Source: Halichoerus grypus (lineage: Eukaryota > Chordata > Mammalia > Carnivora > Phocidae). From it: a stretch of 64,000 bases of DNA. The notes below the pieces were generated by a model that worked only from the letters and a program-made list of their open reading frames with translations, did no database searches and was not told where the DNA came from. The stretch lies in the NCBI RefSeq assembly GCF_964656455.1, contig NC_135719.1, forward strand, positions 73,086,283 through 73,150,282, read 5' to 3'. The position numbers and the translations under genes were made by a program. Below, in pieces: positions 57,231-64,000 of this stretch; position 1 is the first letter of the stretch; the number at the start of each line of letters is the position of its first letter.

Positions 57231-57985
57231 AAGCGCATTTCATTGCAGGCCTGGGAGGAGGGAAGGACCGTCAAGCTTTTTTCTGTCTCCGAGCATGTGT
57301 GTGCACCTTTGTGGGGCGGGTTACTTAGCGAGCAGGCGGGAACTTGAGCTCCCTCTCTCGCAGACGTTCTGTCACATCATAAAAGCATACCCATAAACAG
57401 ATTGGTTTTCACCGTGGGCGGAACCCAATTTGGATGCTTTCCAGGCTGACCTGCAGGCCGGAGTTCCTGCTTTGAAAGGCGCCTTGGTATGCCTTCCACC
57501 ACCTGTTCTGCGGTGAAGGTCTAGGCGGGCAAGAAATTGCGTTTGTTTCTGAGGTCACTGCTCCCCATTTTCCATTTTCTCAGAGATGGAGTGGGGCATG
57601 TCGCAGGTCCAGAAATGGTCACAGCCTGATGTGTAAAATGATGTAGCCTTCAACTATTGAAGGACTAGGATGCCACGGCTATTTTGATATTCAGATTCTT
57701 CTCTAAGATTCCCTTACTTCCTCCATAGAGGCTACTGTGTCGCCCCACACAACCCACATAGCCTCTCTAAAGTTAATATTTTTCATTTGTTAAAATGAAT
57801 ATTAAAAAGGCCAGAGAGCCCATACCATAAAGACCTGGGTGTGTGTGGAATTCTTTCTAAACTGGAGGTGGGCACCTTATCTGCTGGCACAGGTGACAGA
57901 TGTATGGGATTGGAACTCAGGTAAACGTCTGTTTAAAAAGATGCTCTGGATTCCTGTTTTGTTGACTTGGGACCACTTATTACTA
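57231..57985. other. unique stretch downstream of the CpG island
   Basis: Moderately CpG-containing to about 57,540, then ordinary. It could hold a first exon or intron start, but no donor stands out. Confidence 0.35.
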
Positions 57986-57989
57986 GGGC

Positions 57990-58138
57990 TAATAGCCTGA
58001 TGTCTGTCTCTCTCCACTAGAATATGCCTCCTTGAGAACAAGAACCTATCTTTTGTATTCCAGTGTTTTCCGAGCCCAGAGGAGTCCCTAATCATCATGT
58101 CAGTAACAAATATGTTGAATGAATGAATAAATCCTGGA
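57990..58138 (+). repeat. L2-like 3' end
   Basis: GAATATGCCTCCTTGAGAAC, then CCTATCTTTTGTATTCCAGT and a TGTTGAATGAATGAATAAAT end are L2 3' phrases. Confidence 0.75.
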
Positions 58139-58793
58139 ATGTAAAGAATTCATACTAACTTGCTGGCTGTTTTCTGTCACTTACAAATCTAAACAAGAAC
58201 TAGGGGGAGCTAGGTGGGTACTGGGGAATCCTTGGCTAGGCAGGAGTTAAGTAGAAGCTTGAAGAGTAGGAAAACATTTTTGAGAGCACAAACATGCTGC
58301 AAATGTTTCCTGAAATGACCCAAGGCAGAATGGGGCACTTAGGTGGAGGAGTCATTCTTTCCCAAGGAGTGGATGTTTAATACTGGCAAACGTGAATCAT
58401 ATTTCATATTTGCAAGGAGTGTGCATAGTCCATCCTTCATTCATTCTTTAAATATTCCATGGAAGTAGAGCAGTAAGAGTAACGGCTATGCATGATGGGC
58501 ATCATTGTTTTTTATATGTTGATCTAAATATGTCTCCATGGTTCTTGTTATTTTAGCTCTTGTTTAGACCTCTAACTTGAGTGTTTTCCCCTGAGGCCTT
58601 GCATATATGAATATTTTTCCCATAAAAAAACAATAACTGTACACTTTTGCATCTCAATCAGGAAGCCCATAAATATGAAATAGAGAACATCCTTCATATA
58701 TATCTCCAGGTATCTGCAGGAAATACTACTTAAGTGACAACATAAGCAAATGGATGCTCCGCTCATGTCTCCCCTATCCCCACACAATGCACG

Positions 58794-58824
<31 letters not shown>

Positions 58825-61670
58825 ATCGGAGTAATATTAAGTCCAATTTAAATTTGGGACCCAGTGATTTCTTGTTTGTGTCAGAGTACAGTATGCCAGC
58901 ACACAGTTGCCCACAACTTTATTTCTTGTCATGTAGCTCTGTTTGGCTGTCCTTCTGGGTGCCATATTGTCTTGATGTGAATATCCTCCCTGACAGTTGA
59001 GACTATTCAGACTGTCCCATTCCTGTGTGTTTAGCCTGGTGGATCCAACCCACATCAAATCCCATATGTGAAGTGATTCTAGGATAGAACACAAGTTGTA
59101 CAACAGTATCATTAGCAGTGCTCCTCCTCTGCAGAACTACTGAGTTTTCTTCAAATTACTGAGTATTTCTGTTTCTTTCCGATTAACCAGATTTTTTTTT
59201 AAAGAGCAGATTTATCCTCATTTCAGATTGATCATTACTAGGCAGTAGCTTGGATCAATCTACTTGACTCTAGCAAATAATGAATGATTCCAAAGGGGTC
59301 ACTGAAGGCCGGAATTAAAGGTTGTCTGATTACATTGATAAAATACAAAATCCCATGTGAACAATCATTTTTATCGATTTAGATTTTTTAAATTTTTTAA
59401 AGGACTATGCCTATTTATCTGGAAATACTCAGGATTTGGTAATACCTTTTATTTTAGAAACCTAGAATTGCACATGCCTAGAAATTGTTGATGAGGGTGA
59501 AATTTGCTGAGACAGTACCTGAAGTGAAGATATTGAAGACTATCCTTCCATGTTGCTGGTTAAGAAATTACTTCAGAGAGGTAAAAGTGGCTTTCCTATG
59601 GTCCCAAACTATGGAATTACAATGGCATCTCTCTTCTCTTGATGTCCAAGGTCTTCCTCAAGGTCACTGGTGTTTTAATGCTAGGGAAGCCTGAAGTTTA
59701 GATAGTGACCAGACCCTGGATCCCAAAGGAGATACGAAAGCTAGTTCATCTGATTTGATAAGATCAGATTAGCTATATTACACACTATTCTTTCATTTTG
59801 AGAAGATTTAAATTATTAGCTCAACTTCTCATTTTTCCCGTCCTGTGATTTGTCCAGTAGCCAGGAAAGTGAAAAGAAGACCTCTCCTTTATTTACCAGA
59901 TGACCCATGGCCTTCTTAACCAGGGCTCTCTAGAAGTTAGGGTGGAGACTTTTATTTGTCCTGTCTTTGGGGCAATAAAAGGGGAGGGGACGCCTCATTC
60001 AGCCAGTCTTTGGCTCCTAAAAAGCCAAAAAGCAATGCTATTTACTTAGTCTCTGGGCTTCTAAGTGCTGGGGTGGCTCCTGTTGACTCAAATTGGAGTC
60101 CTTGAAGCTAGGTGGGGCTCTCTAGAGCTGTTAGTCATGTGAGGTTGCCAGGGCAACTTAAAGTCTCCTGAGTTGGAAGGCTTCACCAAGTACAAAGAAG
60201 AGACTGCCAGGGCACATTACAACTTAAAGGCATGTGTTCAATAACATGTCATCTCTGGGTAATGGGGCTTTTATTTTTATTTTGTGGGATTGAAAGATCA
60301 GAAGCCGGAAATTAGCTGAGGAGGATAAAGAAAAGGAAAAATTAAAGGGGGGGGGGGGCTATTTCTGTTCCTTATGTGGGCAATGGTTGAACAAGGAGAA
60401 CATCTGGTCCTGGAGCAGGTCTCTGTAGTGCTGCTTTTAATTACCCCGTCATTTGGTCTCAGGCTAAATTAGTGACTGTGGGAGCAGCTCAGATCTCCAA
60501 ACTGACAGGCTCAAAGAGCTCGACTTAGCCTGCCACATAGTCAGAGGGGAAACACGGAGCTTCCGGTTTCATATTTAAACCAGGGGTTGACTCATAATTG
60601 TAGCTGTCAGGAGGGTGATGGAGACATTATGTAATCTGGTTCTTACGGCGATGTGTTTTTAAGATTTCTGTTCTGTAAATTCCAGAGGAAATTTTGTGCC
60701 CATTGAGGGAGAACTTGCTGGCTGCTCTGTGGTGTGGCCTGCAGGATAATGACAGTGCTATTAAAGATTCCTAAGTCTGCCTGAATCCAAACATGAATGA
60801 ATTTCCCCCTGAAAGGCCCTCCTGTTTTTCCATAGACTTAAATGTGGATGAGGTTAGGCAAAATATGGTGAACTGCAAAGAGGCAGTATGTTGACCCATT
60901 AGGGAAATTTAGTGACAAACCATTCAGGTCCGCAGATTTTTTTTTTTTTTTTTCTGGGCCACATAGTTCCCTTTACTAGTTCCCATTATTTCCAGCCTCA
61001 GAGATTCTGGAAGTGGACATCAGTTGCTCCTGGAAACAAAGCACTGGAGGGGTGGATCATTTGTTCCATTTTCATTCTGCTTGTTTCTTGCCTCTTGGAG
61101 GCCTCTGTGGACTGGTATAAATTTGCAGGGCAGGGAGGGAAGGCCTGAGACAGACCCAGTGTTTGCAGTCATGAAAAAAAGTCAGATGAGGCTGTTTAAT
61201 TTAACTCTGAAGGAATGTGTTCTCAGCACTTCTGCTAAAGGAAGACTTGTGTTTTCATTTGATTGTTCTCTGAACCTAATATGCTTTACCTACATGATAA
61301 GAACAATTCGTCAATGGAGAATAATATTCATATTAAGAGAATAATAGTGGAGACTAAATAAAAATTTACAAGGTGAATTGGGAGTGGTCAGTTTGTTTGT
61401 GGGGAGTAATGGTGGTGGGGGAATGGGGAGGACTGAAACCTTCCAACACTCCCTGGTTGTGGGTTTGGCTGCTCCAGAGTTCTCATCTCTGTTTCTACAC
61501 CTTTCCTTCCTCTCTTGGGGAATCCTTCAGTTTACCAGTACTTGGAGTTCTGGTCCTGCCTTTTCAAGCCCATCAAAGAAGACAGTGGTATTTATAAAGT
61601 AGTTTTAGTCAAAATTAATAGCTAAATGTGTGAAAATGCGTAATTAAATGCTGGCTATCATCATGACCTA
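58139..61670. other. long unique stretch
   Basis: A CA run at 58,792-58,819 and a G-run at 60,347-60,358 are the only simple repeats of note. 60,440-60,740 is repeat-free and complex, with AGCTCGACTTAGCCTGCCAC and ATTATGTAATCTGGTTCTTA, the look of a conserved element. No exon recognised. Confidence 0.35.
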
Positions 61671-61673
61671 TTT

Positions 61674-61787
61674 ATAAAGTTTCACGTAACTATTATACAG
61701 TCACTGTAACTTAGGACATTATCATAGACTGCTGGATGATGCAGAGATGGATAATTTCATGAGCTGTCTAGCCTAAGTTTATTCATT
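61674..61787 (+). repeat. local direct duplication, copy A
   Basis: ATAAAGTTTCACGTAACTAT through GTCTAGCCTAAGTTTATTCA matches 62,344-62,460 at about 90 percent by eye. It is not a repeat family I recognise. Confidence 0.9.
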
Positions 61788-62051
61788 TATTCATACGAGG
61801 GTGGTTTCTATTATAATCTCTGTTTTTTTCCTAGAAAAATGAAAAATTAGGATAATTGGATATTTGCCTATTGGTATTTGGAACATGTTATTGGGAGTGG
61901 GTAATTTTCACTTTTCAGGAAGAAAGTTATTTTAATGAAAAATAATGTAATAATAAAATTAGATAGTATAATATTAAAATAATATATTGTATATACTTGT
62001 GTATTTATACACATAGAAAAGCATATTTAAAGGACCAATTAAAAATTTTCT

Positions 62052-62242
62052 GGGGCACCTGGGTGGTTCAGTCGTTAAGCATCTGCCTTCAGCTCAGGTC
62101 ATGATCCCAGAGTCCTGGGATCCAACCCCTCATTGGGCTCCCTGCTCAGCAGGAGGACTGCTTCTCCCTCTCCCACTCCCCCTGCTTGTGTTCCCTCTCT
62201 TGCTATGTCTCTCTCTGTCAAATAAATAAATAAAATCCTTAA
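62052..62242 (+). mobile_element. CAN-SINE, full length
   Basis: Complete SINE lying between the two copies of the local duplication. AAAAATTTTCT and AAAAATTTTTT flank it. Confidence 0.95.
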
Positions 62243-62343
62243 AAAAATTTTTTTTCCTTATATTCTTTCATAGTCTCAGGCTATGAAATCTTTATTAGGA
62301 CACAGTGCTAGTATAATAACTGGATTTCTTTCCTATCATGAGG

Positions 62344-62460
62344 ATAAAGTTTCACATGAGTATTATACAGTCACTATAGCTTAGGACATTATCATATGAC
62401 TGGGGGATGATGCAGGGATGGATAACTTCACGAGCTGTCTAGCCTAAGTTTATTCATTTT
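62344..62460 (+). repeat. local direct duplication, copy B
   Basis: ATAAAGTTTCACATGAGTAT through GTCTAGCCTAAGTTTATTCA, same orientation as copy A, 670 bases downstream. The differences are mostly transitions. Confidence 0.9.
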
Positions 62461-62561
62461 CCTAGTCATTGAAATGAACAGACTTGATGTGACTCCTGTT
62501 GAGATACTTCCAGAGGCAACCATCTTTGTAATGGATTCTCTCCATCAGAAAATTAGGTCCT

Positions 62562-62773
62562 GGGGCGCCTGGGTGGCTCAGTCAGTTAAGTGTCTGCCTT
62601 CAGCTCAGGTCATGATCCTGGGGTCCTGGGATCGAGCCCCGCATCGGGCTCCCCGCTCCGCGGGAAGCCTGCTTCTCCCTCTCCCACTCCCCCTGCTTGT
62701 GTTCCCTCTCTCGCTGTGTCTCTCTCTGTCAAATAAATAAATAAAATCTTAAAAAAAAGAAAAAAAAAGAAAA
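62562..62773 (+). mobile_element. CAN-SINE, young
   Basis: Near-consensus SINE flanked by AGAAAATTAGGTCCT and AGAGAATTAGGTCCT. Confidence 0.97.
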
Positions 62774-62789
62774 AGAGAATTAGGTCCTG

Positions 62790-63040
62790 ACTTGCCTGTT
62801 TTTATTTTCCCTGTACTAGAACTTCAGATGGGCTGGGGATTTCTATTCCAATCAAGGGCCATCAGCTTATAGAAATCAATAACTGAAGGCAACAAAATAG
62901 TGTTATGCTGTGGCTTGAGGAAATTAAGCTTAACATTGGATCTAGTTACCAGTGGGACATATTCTCTTTCTTGTCTTTCTCTATCCAAACCCAGGCATTC
63001 ATCATTGAGGATGAAGGACTAGTCAGAGAGGATAATTGCC
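62790..63040. other. unique stretch, nothing recognised
   Basis: No repeat or exon recognised. Confidence 0.4.
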
Positions 63041-63041
63041 A

Positions 63042-63112
63042 GAATTAATAAATTACCTCTGATTAATAAGAACTATTAGTAAGAATTAATAATTACCTCT
63101 TATTAATAAGAA
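63042..63112. repeat. two-copy AT-rich tandem repeat
   Basis: AGAATTAATAAATTACCTCT, then GATTAATAAGAA is followed at once by a near-copy. Confidence 0.85.
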
Positions 63113-63239
63113 TGAATCAACCTTTATTTCATGATATTTAATTAGGATTGAAAATTAGTTGAGATTTGCTTTTCTTTAAACTTTACAAACCATAGTTAAC
63201 CCAAGTGTGTCAAGTTGCCCCAACATTCTTAGAGAACTT

Positions 63240-63712
63240 TAGTTGTCCACACGTGAATTTGAAATTCCTTATCAAAACTTTCAAGGCCCACCAAATCTGG
63301 CTCTAATTTACCCTTCTAACTTTATTTCCTACTACTCCCAACCTACCCTTCTAACTGTATTTCCCACTTCTCTACCTCATATGCCAGATGCACCAGCCAT
63401 TCTAAATGACTCTATGTTTTTAAAGCTGCTTTCCTTAGACAGTATTGTCAAGTTCTAGCTCTACAAAGCCTTCCATTATTATCCCTAGCCACAAGTAATT
63501 ATGTCTAACTGAACTCCCATAGCACTTAATCTATAATTTCTCTTACAGCATCTTGTGATATATAGATTTATGTTCAAGCCTCACCCATTTATTTCCTGTA
63601 AGTTCCTTGAGGGTGGAATCCATGTTTGATTCACATTGTGTCCACAGACTGCCTTACATTCTGCTTACCCATGATAGAAGTTCCACAAATGTTTGTAGAA
63701 GGAATGAATAAA
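63240..63712 (+). repeat. L2-like 3' region
   Basis: TCAAGGCCCACCAAATCTGG, AAGCCTTCCATTATTATCCC, GTAAGTTCCTTGAGGGTGGA and GAAGGAATGAATAAAATC follow the L2 3' order. An internal two-copy repeat, TACCCTTCTAACTTTATTTC / TACCCTTCTAACTGTATTTC, lies at 63,309-63,378. Confidence 0.65.
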
Positions 63713-64000
63713 ATCTAGCTACAACATTCAAAATACTTAAATTTCTCTGGACAAGAGGGAATCTCTGTTTTTTGGTAAAACAAAGATGGGATTTTGGCTC
63801 CTTTCACAGATAACACCATTGTTTCTCCCTAAAATGGGCAGACTCAGAACCCAGAAAGACTCAGAACCTAGTGCACCATGTTAGGTAATGAGGAATTGTT
63901 TTGTTTCTCTTACTGGGATCCAGATGAGAATAAGGATGAGGTAGGTAAATTCCTGTGCCATACGAGGAGCAGGTCTGTGGCACTGAGTTAAAAATTTTTT
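63713..64000. other. unique stretch to window end
   Basis: Nothing recognised. Confidence 0.45.

Overview
This window is mammalian nuclear DNA from a carnivoran, and I find no host protein-coding gene that I can defend. The clearest marker is more than twenty copies or pieces of a tRNA-derived CAN-SINE. Each has a head close to GGGGCGCCTGGGTGGCTCAG, a pyrimidine-rich body, an AAATAAATAAATAAAATCTT end and an A-tail, and most have visible target-site duplications. Carnivore-type L1 3' ends are also present. The SINE sub-type looks arctoid (seal, mustelid or bear side) rather than canid; that is a judgement from memory, not a search.

Layout. 1-19,680 is mixed unique DNA and repeats: CAN-SINEs, L1 3' ends (one twin-primed, one fused to a SINE head), ancient MIR, L2, hAT/MER5-like and MaLR copies, and a palindromic MITE-like element. 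19,683-25,678 is a defective class I (gammaretrovirus-like) provirus on the minus strand. It has two LTRs, a 4-bp CTAG target duplication, a tRNA-Glu-type primer binding site and a polypurine tract. 25,680-56,600 is mostly unique intergenic or intronic DNA with scattered repeats, including a truncated 7SL RNA retropseudogene and a purine-only tract. 56,640-57,230 is the only strong CpG island and the best promoter candidate; two exon-like segments with good splice sites lie just upstream. 57,231-64,000 is unique DNA with two late SINEs and a local direct duplication.

The most unusual object is the provirus. Its internal blocks are out of order. Reading in the viral direction they run: MA N-terminus, about 1 kb of non-viral DNA holding older host repeats, RT C-terminal part, IN N-terminal and core part, MA C-terminal part with p12, CA, NC, PR and the start of RT, then IN C-terminal part and 3' LTR. 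The MA and IN break points are complementary: each half stops about where the other half starts. The three catalytic acidic residues of integrase are therefore divided between two fragments about 1.8 kb apart. All reading frames are broken and almost all of env is missing, so this is a fossil.

Repeat family names come from pattern memory, not database search. Long unique stretches are listed so that empty regions are explicit.
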